DNA of 64,000 nt, from assembly GCA_964291465.2 (NCBI GenBank), contig OZ219928.1, forward strand, positions 428,071 through 492,070. Direction: 5' to 3'. Origin of the DNA: JAGWBJ01 sp964291465 (GTDB taxonomy: Bacteria > Chloroflexota > Dehalococcoidia > Lucifugimonadales > JAGWBF01). The position numbers and the translations under genes were made by a program. The notes under the pieces were generated by a model. The model searched no databases and was not told the origin of the DNA. It worked only from the letters and a program-made list of their open reading frames with translations. Position 1 is the stretch's first letter. Each line of letters starts with the position of its first letter. Below, in pieces: positions 56,484 through 64,000 of this stretch.

Positions 56484-58295
56484 CTAGTTGTCGCAGGGGG
56501 TGAGCGTGTTGAACATCGGGTGGGCCGGCGTGCCGTTGATGGGCTGCCACTCTCCGCACAGGGTGTCCGGGTTCAGGGCCCAGATGGCGTTGCGGTAGGC
56601 GATGGGTATTCCCAGGTACAGGTCATACAGCTCCTGGCCCATAACTTGTGCGACTTTCCGCCGCTCCACGGGGTCCATTATCGCCGCGTAGTCCAGCATC
56701 TTCTGCTGCCACAGGTCGGGCTCGGGAATGTTGCACACCGAGCCGCCCTGGCTGGCGCAGAGCCCGTGGACGCGGATCTTGTCGGCGAAGTTGCGCGCCC
56801 CGAGCTGCCAGTGGGAGCCGCTGACCGGCGGGCCGTCCGCGGCGCCGAACTTCTCTTCCAGCCTCTTTTGGGTTATGGGGACCGGGTCGATGGGGACGAA
56901 ATCGGCGTCGATGCCCACGCCCTGCAGGTAGGTGACGATGGCGTCGGTCATGTCCCTCATCTCCGGGCCCTGGGCGAAGGCGTAGCCGTAGGAGATGAAC
57001 TTGAAGCCGGCGCAGCCGGATTCCTCCAGGAGCCGCCTGGCCTCATCGGGGTCGTAGCCGTAGGGCTGCAACGCCGGGTTCCAGCTCTCGTCGTGGGGGC
57101 TGGTGAAGGCCGTGATGGCCCTCTCCGCCGTCCCAACCGGCCAGAGTCCGGCCATGATGGCGTCGGCGTCCACGGCCAGGTTCATCGCCTTCCGCACCTC
57201 CAGCTTGTTGGTACAGTGGCCGGGGTCGTAGGTCTGGTAGAAGCCCTGGTAGACGATGTCCACCTTCTCGGGCCCGTCCACCACCAGGCCCGCCGCCCGT
57301 ATCTCCTCCACGTACGGGCCGGACATGTTGGCTATGTCCGCGGCTCCCGTCTTCACCAGGGCCAGGCGCGGCGCGTCCTCGGCCGCCAGGAGGGTCTCCA
57401 TCTCGCGGAACTTGAAGTGGAACTCCTCGTCGGCGTAGTACTCGTCGAACTTTTCGAGACGCCAGAACTGGCCGAGCCTGCGCTCGACGAGCTTGGCGAA
57501 CCCGGTCATGGGAGCGCCGATCTCCTCGAACTTGCCGTCGTCGCCGCCGGCGATCTCCACGTATCCCCGCTTGGGCCAGGCGTACAGGTCCGCCCCGCCG
57601 ATGGGAGGGAGAATGTTGAACACGAAGGCGTAGTTCTGCTTCAGGTGTATGCGGCAGTGGTACTTGTCCAGGGCCTCGGTGCGGTCGAAGATCACTCTCC
57701 AGCCGGGGCTGATGGCGCCGCCGGGGGTGTTGCCCTCATCGGAAGCCCAGTGGTTGGTAATCCAAACGCAGTCCTCGGCGTCGACCTCGAAACCGTCGTG
57801 GTCTACGATGTCCTGTTTCATGATGATGTCCCAGGTGGCGCCGTCCACCTGCTCCCAGGAGTCGGCCCAGCCCCAGGCGTTGGACAGCACGTTGTCCGGC
57901 GTGACCCCCATCAGGAAGTCGGACATGTGGATCAAGCCGCCCATACCGCCCTCTTTGGTGGCGTTGTTGGGGTTTATGCGCTCGTTGCCGAAGTTGTTCA
58001 GGGCGAAGGTCAGCTTGGCTCCCAGCTCGGGCTGGTCGGTCATCGGTGTGGGCGTCGGCTGTGGGGCTGCCGTGGGGGCAGCTTGGGTAACCCCCGGGGC
58101 GGTGGTGGCGGGAGCCGTGGTGGCGGCGGGAGCCGTCGTGGCTGGAGCCATCGTGGCTTCCGGCGGAGTCGTCGCCACGGGGGCGGTGGTCGGCGCCTCG
58201 GTGGCCTCCTCACCGCAGGCGACGCCCACCAGCAGGACCGCTATCACCGAGGCGAATATCAACCATCTGATCTTGGGCAACCTGATATGAGCCAT
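56484..58295 (-). CDS. ABC-type family 5 solute-binding lipoprotein
   Basis: This 603-residue protein from ATG 58295 (after AGGGGGTGCCGTC) has a lipobox LLVGVAC (Cys27), a Thr/Ala/Pro-rich linker (~30-85) and a family 5 peptide/nickel-type binding domain: DIVDHDGFEVDAEDCVWIT, VEIAGGDDG, IVYQGFYQTYDPGHCTNKLEVR, and PYGYDPDEARRLLEESG. No permease or ATPase gene is within the window, so it is an orphan binding protein or its partners lie elsewhere. The ligand is likely an oligopeptide or similar organic molecule. Confidence 0.9.
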   Translation of the reverse strand: MAHIRLPKIRWLIFASVIAVLLVGVACGEEATEAPTTAPVATTPPEATMAPATTAPAATTAPATTAPGVTQAAPTAAPQPTPTPMTDQPELGAKLTFALNNFGNERINPNNATKEGGMGGLIHMSDFLMGVTPDNVLSNAWGWADSWEQVDGATWDIIMKQDIVDHDGFEVDAEDCVWITNHWASDEGNTPGGAISPGWRVIFDRTEALDKYHCRIHLKQNYAFVFNILPPIGGADLYAWPKRGYVEIAGGDDGKFEEIGAPMTGFAKLVERRLGQFWRLEKFDEYYADEEFHFKFREMETLLAAEDAPRLALVKTGAADIANMSGPYVEEIRAAGLVVDGPEKVDIVYQGFYQTYDPGHCTNKLEVRKAMNLAVDADAIMAGLWPVGTAERAITAFTSPHDESWNPALQPYGYDPDEARRLLEESGCAGFKFISYGYAFAQGPEMRDMTDAIVTYLQGVGIDADFVPIDPVPITQKRLEEKFGAADGPPVSGSHWQLGARNFADKIRVHGLCASQGGSVCNIPEPDLWQQKMLDYAAIMDPVERRKVAQVMGQELYDLYLGIPIAYRNAIWALNPDTLCGEWQPINGTPAHPMFNTLTPCDN

Positions 58296-58357
58296 GACGG
58301 CACCCCCTGAATATCTATGGAAACCGTCTCCCTGTGGCGGGAGATGGACATTTGCAG

Positions 58358-58387
58358 AAGTTAGCATGGTGTAAATGGACTTGTCAA
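58358..58387 (-). promoter_or_regulatory. sigma70-type promoter of the solute-binding protein
   Basis: On the minus strand TTGACA (58387-58382) is followed after 18 bases by TAACTT (58363-58358), within an AT-rich stretch unlike the surrounding DNA, about 65 bases before the start codon. Confidence 0.55.
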
Positions 58388-58808
58388 TAGCTGTATTCTT
58401 TAGGAATAATTTCACAATATTAGGCATATAAGTACAGTGAACAATATGAAATCGTTATATTGCCTCTCTTTGCTGTTTTCCGCTGACTCGAGCGTGCCGA
58501 CATTCCCTGCCGGTGACGCGTCTCCCTTGACAAGCCCGAGGCCCGTTCCCCAAACTGATATCCGTGTCGACATCATTCCGATGGTCAGGACTCCCTCGAT
58601 GGCATCCCCTCGACGGCCGCTCCCACCGAGGACTGGAGGCCTTCGTACCCGTGGCCGATTTGACCCTTAATTGTTCCTCCGGAGGAACAATTCCATCCCG
58701 GCGCCCCGGCAACGGTGTGTCCCCCATCGCCGTCCCGGCGAAGGCCTGGACCCAGGGATGGGGCGCCCGGATTCGCCTCCTCCACTCATACCACCGAGGT
58801 AGCCGGCC
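58388..58808. other. Intergenic stretch with a 24-base perfect palindrome
   Basis: 58669-58692 is the palindrome AATTGTTCCTCC and its complement. It is followed by a CCATCCCGGCGCC / CCGTCCCGGCGAAGG stretch typical of dispersed intergenic repeats. The AT-rich part at 58388-58470 may carry further promoter elements. No gene is supported. Confidence 0.5.
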
Positions 58809-60164
58809 ATGAACGTCACGGAAGACCTGGCGCGATTCGTCGTCGAGACGCCCGCGGAAGCTATACCGGGGCCCGTGCTCCACGAGGGAAAACGGTGCCT
58901 CATCAACTTCCTGGGCGTCGCCCTGTACGCGGCCGGGGACCCGTCCCTGGACATCATGCTGGACGTGTTTCGCAACGAGGGAGGTAGGCCCAACGCCTCG
59001 GTCCTGGGCGTGGGGATGCGCACCTCCCTGCAGAACGCGGCCCTGGCCAACGGCTACCTGGGGCACCTGGAAGACTACGATGACACTCACTTCCCAACGG
59101 TCATCCACCCCTCCTCCCCCACCCTGCCGTCGTCCCTGGCCGCGGGGGAGCACCACGGGTCCACCGGCGGCGAGCTCCTGGCCGCCTCGGTGCTGGGTAT
59201 GGAGGCCTGCTGCCGCATCGGAATGGCGGTGCACCCCGCCCACTACAACGCCGGCTTCCACATCACCAGCACCTGCGGGGTGTTCGGCTCCGTGGCCGCC
59301 GCCGGCCGGCTGATGGGCCTCTCAACCGGGCAGATGGTCCACGGGATGGGGGTGGCGGGCACCCAGGCAGCGGGCGTGCGGGAGGTGATGGGCTCCATGA
59401 CCAAGCCCTTCCATCCCGGCATGGCGGCCCGGGCGGGCGTTTTGGGGGCCCTCCTGGCGGGCCGGGGCTTCACGTCGGCCACCCGGATACTCGAGGGGCG
59501 CCGGGGCTTCGCCGCCGTCATGTCCCGGGAGCACGACCTGGCGGAGGTCACTCGGGGCCTGGGAGAACGGTGGGAGCTGCGGATGAACGGGCTGAAGCCC
59601 TACGCCTGTGGGGTGGTGGCCCATCCCCTCATCGACGCCATGATCGCCCTGCGGTCCCGGGTCGGGGAGCCGGCCGATCAGGTGGAGCGCGTGGACGCCA
59701 GGGTCCAGCCCCTGGTCCTGGAGCTGATGGACAGGCCCGACCCCAAGATCGGTCTGGAGGGGAAGTTCTCCTTCCAGCACTCCATGGCCGTGGGCTTCAT
59801 CGACAGCGCGGCGTTCCCCGCCCAGTACACCGACGCCCGGGTCGTCGACCCCCAGGTGGCGGCCCTCCGAAGCCGTATACAGGCCGAGGTCGACGGCGCC
59901 ATGCCCGAGGACGCCGCCGAGGTCACCATTACGCTGAAGGACGGCCGCTCTTACACCGAGAAGGTGCCCCACGCCACCGGCGCCCCTCAGAACCCCATAA
60001 CCGACTCCCAGCTGGAGGCCAAGTTCCGGGCCCTGGCCGCCCGCACCCTGCCACCCAGGCGGGTGGAGCGCCTCCTGGCCATGCTGTGGGAGGTGGACCG
60101 GCTCTCCGGCGTCGGGGAGCTCATGCGGCTCACCCGCATGCCCCGGAGGAGGGCCCGCGGCTAG
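58809..60164 (+). CDS. MmgE/PrpD-family protein
   Basis: This 451-residue protein starts after GAGGTAGCCGG. It has the all-helical front (KRCLINFLGVALYAAGDPS), NGYLGHLEDYDDTHFPTVIHPS (the active-site region with Asp and His), MTKPFHPGMAARAGVLGALLA and KPYACGVVAHPLIDAMIAL, typical of 2-methylcitrate dehydratase relatives. The family includes dehydratases of varied substrates, so the reaction is not certain. It converges with the gamma-glutamyltransferase gene. Confidence 0.9.
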   Translation: MNVTEDLARFVVETPAEAIPGPVLHEGKRCLINFLGVALYAAGDPSLDIMLDVFRNEGGRPNASVLGVGMRTSLQNAALANGYLGHLEDYDDTHFPTVIHPSSPTLPSSLAAGEHHGSTGGELLAASVLGMEACCRIGMAVHPAHYNAGFHITSTCGVFGSVAAAGRLMGLSTGQMVHGMGVAGTQAAGVREVMGSMTKPFHPGMAARAGVLGALLAGRGFTSATRILEGRRGFAAVMSREHDLAEVTRGLGERWELRMNGLKPYACGVVAHPLIDAMIALRSRVGEPADQVERVDARVQPLVLELMDRPDPKIGLEGKFSFQHSMAVGFIDSAAFPAQYTDARVVDPQVAALRSRIQAEVDGAMPEDAAEVTITLKDGRSYTEKVPHATGAPQNPITDSQLEAKFRALAARTLPPRRVERLLAMLWEVDRLSGVGELMRLTRMPRRRARG

Positions 60165-60182
60165 GCCAGCTCCGGTTCCAGC

Positions 60183-61895
60183 TCAGAGCCCCTCGGCGTA
60201 GGCCGAGTGGAAGGTGTCCACGCCCCCGCTGAAGGAGCCGTCCTCGTTGTGGAGGATGGCCGCTGGGCTGGCGAAGCTGGCGAACCCCGTCTGCACGATG
60301 TTCTCCCCGATGACCTGGAGCCGGTGTCCCCGGGCCTCCAGCTCCATCCTCACCTCCTGGGAGATCCGGGGGTCCAGGCTCGTGAAGGGCATGCTGCAGT
60401 CCACCCGGGGCGACTCGATGGCCTCCTGGGGGCCCATTCCGAAGTCCAGCATCTTGACGATGAGCTGGGTCACGCAGTTGGTGATGCGCCGGCCTCCCGA
60501 CGCGCCCAGGGCAGCCCTGACGCCGTCGCTGTCCAGCACCAGCGCCGGGGTCATGTTGTTCAGCGCGAACTTGCCCGGCATGATGGAGTTGATGCGACCC
60601 GGCGCCGGGTCGAACCACATCATGCCGTTGTTCATGACGATGCCCGTGCCCTTGGGCACCACGCCCGAGCCAAAGCCGGACATTATGGTGTTGGTGATGG
60701 ATACCGCGTTGCCCTCGGCGTCCATCACGCACAGGTGGGTCGTGCCCCCGTCCCACGCGGGCAGGCTGGCCTCCAGCCTGGCCCCCGCGCTCCGGCCCTC
60801 TTCGGCCCACGGGTCTCCCGGCTCGTACCGCGCGGGAGCGGCGCCGTCGATGGACGCCCGGCGCCGCCTGGCGTACTCCTCCGACAGCAGGCCCTTCCAA
60901 GGTACGTCGGCGAACTCCGGGTCCGCCACGTAGGCGAACCGGTCCGCGTAGGCCAGCCTCGCGCTGGAGATGTAGGCGTGCAGCATCTCCGCCGAGTTGT
61001 GCCCCATGGCGCCCAGGTCGAAGCCCTCCAGCAGCTTCAGCGTCATGGCGCTGGTGATGCCCGCGCACGCGTGAGGAGGCACCCGGACGGTGTGCCCCCT
61101 GTACTGGAGCTCCAGGCCGCCCTCCCAGAGGAAGGGCTGGTACGAGGCCAGGTCCTCCCTGGACAGGATGCCGCCGTTTTCCTGAATGCCCGAGACGATG
61201 GCGCCGGCCACGTCGCCCTTGTAGTAGGCGTCGGGCCCCTCCCGGCCGATGGCGTCCAGCACCTCCGCCAGGTCCGGCTGCCGGAGCACCGGCGGGTCCG
61301 CCACGTCCCCGGTGGGCATCTCTCCGCCGGGCATGAACACCCGTCTCAGCTCCTCGTATCGGAACAGCTTTCCCGCCAGCAGGCCCTGGGCGTAGAGGAA
61401 GAACCAGCTTGGAGTGAACCCCTCCCGCGCCGCCCGCGCCGCCGGGGCGACCACCTCCTCCAGGGGCAGGCGGCCCATGCGCCGGTGGGCCTCGCAGAGC
61501 CCCGCCACGGCCCCGGGCACCGCGATGGAGCGAAAACCCTCCAGGTTCTCGTCCCCCTCCACCCCGGGCCAGCCGAAGCTCCCCACGGCGCTCTCCCCAG
61601 TCAGGCGGTACATGTCGGGCCTGGCCGCCATGGGCCCCCGCATGGGGAAGCCCACCACGCCCCCCTTGCCGTCGACCTGGTAGACGAGGTAACCCCCGCC
61701 CCCGATGCCGCTGGAGGCCGGCTCCACGACTCCCACCGTCAGGCAGGCGGCCACCGCCGCATCGACGGCGTTGCCGCCGGACCGGAGCATCTCCAGGCCG
61801 GCGCGGGTGGCCGTTATGTCCTTGGTGGCCACCATGGCCTCCCCGGCCCGGGCCTCTTCCTTGATCAGGCTGGCGCGTGTCGGTATCGACTGCAA
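60183..61895 (-). CDS. Gamma-glutamyltransferase-family protein
   Basis: This 570-residue protein starts at a TTG directly after AGGAGGACGAGCC. The large subunit has GNAVDAAVAACLTVGVVEPA and SGIGGGGYLVYQ, and the self-processing Thr is in DGGTTHLCVMDAEGNAVSIT (near 383), followed by SGFGSGVVPKGTGIVMNNG and PGKFALNNMTPALVL. There is no obvious signal peptide, so it is probably cytoplasmic. Many relatives act on other N-acyl substrates. It follows rarA by 11 bases on the same strand. A long upstream extension of this frame lies inside rarA and is not real. Confidence 0.9.
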   Translation of the reverse strand: MQSIPTRASLIKEEARAGEAMVATKDITATRAGLEMLRSGGNAVDAAVAACLTVGVVEPASSGIGGGGYLVYQVDGKGGVVGFPMRGPMAARPDMYRLTGESAVGSFGWPGVEGDENLEGFRSIAVPGAVAGLCEAHRRMGRLPLEEVVAPAARAAREGFTPSWFFLYAQGLLAGKLFRYEELRRVFMPGGEMPTGDVADPPVLRQPDLAEVLDAIGREGPDAYYKGDVAGAIVSGIQENGGILSREDLASYQPFLWEGGLELQYRGHTVRVPPHACAGITSAMTLKLLEGFDLGAMGHNSAEMLHAYISSARLAYADRFAYVADPEFADVPWKGLLSEEYARRRRASIDGAAPARYEPGDPWAEEGRSAGARLEASLPAWDGGTTHLCVMDAEGNAVSITNTIMSGFGSGVVPKGTGIVMNNGMMWFDPAPGRINSIMPGKFALNNMTPALVLDSDGVRAALGASGGRRITNCVTQLIVKMLDFGMGPQEAIESPRVDCSMPFTSLDPRISQEVRMELEARGHRLQVIGENIVQTGFASFASPAAILHNEDGSFSGGVDTFHSAYAEGL

Positions 61896-61906
61896 GGCTC
61901 GTCCTC

Positions 61907-63229
61907 CTAGGTGTCTCCCCACCGATCTGCGAGGCGCCGCTTCATCTCCGCCTCCACCCCCTCCTGGGACGGCTCGTAGTACCGGCGGCCCTGCAGGGCC
62001 GCCGGCAGGTACTCCTGGGGGGTGAAGTGGTCCTCGTAGTCGTGGGAGTACTTGTACCCCTTGCCGTACCCCATCCGGGCCATCAGGCCCGTAGCGGCGT
62101 TCCTCAAGTGCAGGGGAACGGGGTCGTGGCGGCTCTTGCGCACGTCCTCCATGGCCCGGTTCAGGGCGGCGTAGGCCGAGTTGCTCTTGGGGGCCATCGC
62201 CAGGTAGACCGTGGCCTCCGCCAGCGGAATCCTGCCCTCGGGCATTCCGATGAAGTGCACCGCCTGCTGGGCCGCCACCGCCAGGGACAAAGCTGCGGGG
62301 TCGGCCAGGCCGATGTCCTCCGAGGCCAGGACCACCAGCCGGCGGGCGATGAACATCGGGTCCTCTCCGGCCTCGACCATCCGCCCCAGCCAGTAGAGGG
62401 CGGCGTCGGGCGCGGAGCCACGCACCGACTTGATGAACGCCGAGATGGTGTCGTAGTGCTGGTCGCCGGCCCTGTCGTACAGGATGGACCGCCGCTGGAG
62501 GGCGTCCTCTACGGTCTTCAGGTCCACGCGGCGTACCCCGTCGGCGTCGGGGACCGTGGCGTGGACGGCCGTCTCCACTCCGTTCAACGCCACCCTGGCG
62601 TCCCCGTTGGCCACGTTCACCAGCATGGCGGCGGCGCCCTCCGCCAACTCTACGGCCATCCGGCCCAGTCCGCGCTCCGGGTCGGCCAGCGCCTTCCGGA
62701 CGATGCCCGCCACGTCCTCTTCGGAGAGCTGTTCCAGGGTGAACACCCTGCACCGGGACAGCAGGGGTGAGATGACCTCGAAAGATGGGTTCTCGGTGGT
62801 GGCCCCGATGAACGTGAAGGTGCCGTTCTCCACGTGGGGGAGGATCACGTCCTGCTGGGCCTTGTTGAACCGGTGTATCTCGTCGACGAACAGGATGGTC
62901 CGCCGGCCGTACATCGCCCGGCGCTCCCCGGACTCGGCCACTATGCGCCGGAGGTCCGCCACGCCGGATGTGACGGCGCTCAGGGGCTCGAAGTGGGAGT
63001 CGGTGGCGGTGGCGACCAGGTTGGCCAGGGTCGTCTTCCCGCTTCCCGGCGGCCCCCACAGGATGAAGGAGGGGGCCTGGTCCGCCTCGATGGCCCGGCG
63101 CAGCACCTTGTCGTGGCCGATGACGTGGTCCTGGCCGATGAACTCGTCGAAGGAGCGAGGCCTCATTCGGGCGGCAAGAGGGGCCTCCGCCTCCTGCCTC
63201 ACCCGCCTGCCGTGCTCGAAAAGGGCCAA
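61907..63229 (-). CDS. rarA: Replication-associated recombination protein A
   Basis: This 440-residue AAA+ ATPase starts at a TTG right after GGAGGTGATCG. It has the N-terminal RPRSFDEFIGQDHVIG, Walker A GPPGSGKT (59-66), Walker B ILFVDEIHRFNKAQQD, sensor 1 GATTENPSFEV, and the tetramerisation part (ASEDIGLADPAALSLAVAAQ, YGKGYKYSHDYEDHF). It acts at stalled forks and gapped DNA. Confidence 0.95.
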   Translation of the reverse strand: MALFEHGRRVRQEAEAPLAARMRPRSFDEFIGQDHVIGHDKVLRRAIEADQAPSFILWGPPGSGKTTLANLVATATDSHFEPLSAVTSGVADLRRIVAESGERRAMYGRRTILFVDEIHRFNKAQQDVILPHVENGTFTFIGATTENPSFEVISPLLSRCRVFTLEQLSEEDVAGIVRKALADPERGLGRMAVELAEGAAAMLVNVANGDARVALNGVETAVHATVPDADGVRRVDLKTVEDALQRRSILYDRAGDQHYDTISAFIKSVRGSAPDAALYWLGRMVEAGEDPMFIARRLVVLASEDIGLADPAALSLAVAAQQAVHFIGMPEGRIPLAEATVYLAMAPKSNSAYAALNRAMEDVRKSRHDPVPLHLRNAATGLMARMGYGKGYKYSHDYEDHFTPQEYLPAALQGRRYYEPSQEGVEAEMKRRLADRWGDT

Positions 63230-63429
63230 CGATCACCTCCGGGGTGGGTACAGTTTACACCGGGCCCCCACTCCTGCCAAATTGCGCCCCCATGCCGCCC
63301 TAGCCCCCGTGTTGCAGCCCAAATCACCCCCGTGCTATCATCCTCGGTGCCGTAGCTACCAGGAGCCGTCCGACGACCGGCCACTACCCGTGGCCGGTCG
63401 TGGAGTCATAGGGGCGTTTACGCCGGTGA

Positions 63430-64000
63430 CAAGCCCGGAGAAGATACCCGGTTCGCGGTCCCGTGGAAGGCCGGCGACGTTGTCGTCGGCGTCTTCACGG
63501 CCTTCGCGGCGGTGGTCGTCACATTCGTCTTCTATTCCGTCCTCGCCGGGGAGCCCGACGTGGGGGTGGGCCTGGTGGTCGTCGGGGGCATCGGCGGCGT
63601 GATCATGCTCTCGGTGGCCTGGGTCCTGGGCCCCTCCGCTACAACGCCCCCTCCAGCGCCCTGGGATTGAGGCCGCCCACCAGGCCCGGTCTCGCCCAGT
63701 GGGTCCTGCCCGTTGCGGGCCTGGCGGCCAGCCTGGCGTTCACCGCCGCCTATACGGGAGTCGTCGACCTGGCCGGGTGGGAGACGCTGAAGCCTCCGGA
63801 CCTCCCCGCAGACATCGCCTTGGGAGGGCCGGCGGTGCTGGTCACTACCTGCTCGTGGTGCTGTGGATTCCCTTCACCGAGGAGGTATTCTTCCGGGGGT
63901 ACGTCTTCCGGGCCTGGCGGGCGCGTGCGGGGTGGTCCCGCGGGCGTCATCACCGCCGCCCTGTTCGCCCTGGCCCACGGCCACCCGGCCGTGGTCGTGC
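63430..64000 (+). pseudogene. CPBP-type intramembrane protease, frame-broken and cut by the window edge
   Basis: Pieces in several frames read GDKPGEDTRFAVPWKAGDVV, a first hydrophobic helix (VVVGVFTAFAAVVVTFVFYS), LALAQWVLPVAGLAASL-like helices, and IPFTEEVFFRGYVFRAW, the Glu-Glu-x3-Arg motif of CPBP (Abi) proteases, then VITAALFALAHGHP. At least three single-base shifts (near 63640, 63840 and 63945) are needed. The start codon is not clear. The cluster of shifts in G/C runs near the edge makes sequencing error a real option. Confidence 0.6.

Noticed and set aside
60183..63236. A single ~1000-residue minus-strand frame over the gamma-glutamyltransferase and rarA region
   Set aside because: Only the last ~570 residues are gamma-glutamyltransferase, with their own ribosome site and TTG start. 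The rest is an out-of-frame reading of rarA.

Overview
The window is a GC-rich bacterial chromosome segment. The catabolic gene content (amidases, PuuE-like deacetylases, family III CoA-transferase, LLM flavin oxidoreductase, MmgE/PrpD, gamma-glutamyltransferase, cyclase-family protein, family 5 solute-binding protein), together with CARDB/cache surface proteins, a Pro/Thr-rich CAP-domain protein and an excalibur lipoprotein, is the repertoire I associate with Chloroflexota of the Dehalococcoidia/SAR202 type. That assignment is inference from gene content; no rRNA is present to confirm it.

The left half (1 to about 34.4 kb) is accessory DNA. It opens with a cache-domain lipoprotein that recurs, inverted, at 11.0-12.2 kb. 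These roughly 1.47 kb inverted arms enclose about 9.5 kb holding a 1724-residue exonuclease-RecQ-UvrD fusion, an HNH restriction-type endonuclease, a Cys-rich protein and a broken restriction-endonuclease fragment. From 12.2 to 19.0 kb, on the minus strand, lies an operon-like array of five exported proteins with variable fronts (CARDB, cadherin-like or anchor domains) and one shared Ig-like tail, joined by 1- to 4-base stop/start overlaps and ending in the second cache lipoprotein. From 19 to 34 kb the DNA is a graveyard of mobile elements: DDE, IS3 and IS21 remnants, a stand-alone Hint/LAGLIDADG (intein-type) gene, an AlpA/primase-like module, tiny membrane and zinc-ribbon genes, and finally a P4-type tyrosine integrase beside tRNA-Ser(TGA), which marks one edge of an integrated island.

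The most unusual signal is a pair of structured 5' leaders at 19157-19295 and 26171-26302. They differ in sequence but share promoter type, spacing and pairing plan: a long closing stem, with two loop strands complementary to the ribosome-binding region of a short downstream gene. I know of no described RNA family with this plan.

The right half (34.5-64 kb) looks like ordinary chromosome: a two-helix K+ channel with RCK domains, a Rieske protein, a vapBC-type pair, three MFS transporters, three deacetylase paralogues, two amidases, a two-domain CoA-transferase, class I aldolase facing GlpX bisphosphatase (gluconeogenesis/glycolysis), assorted oxidoreductases, a lipoprotein solute-binding protein, and rarA. 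Several genes here and in the island carry single-base frame breaks while their flanks look intact. Some may be sequencing errors rather than decay.
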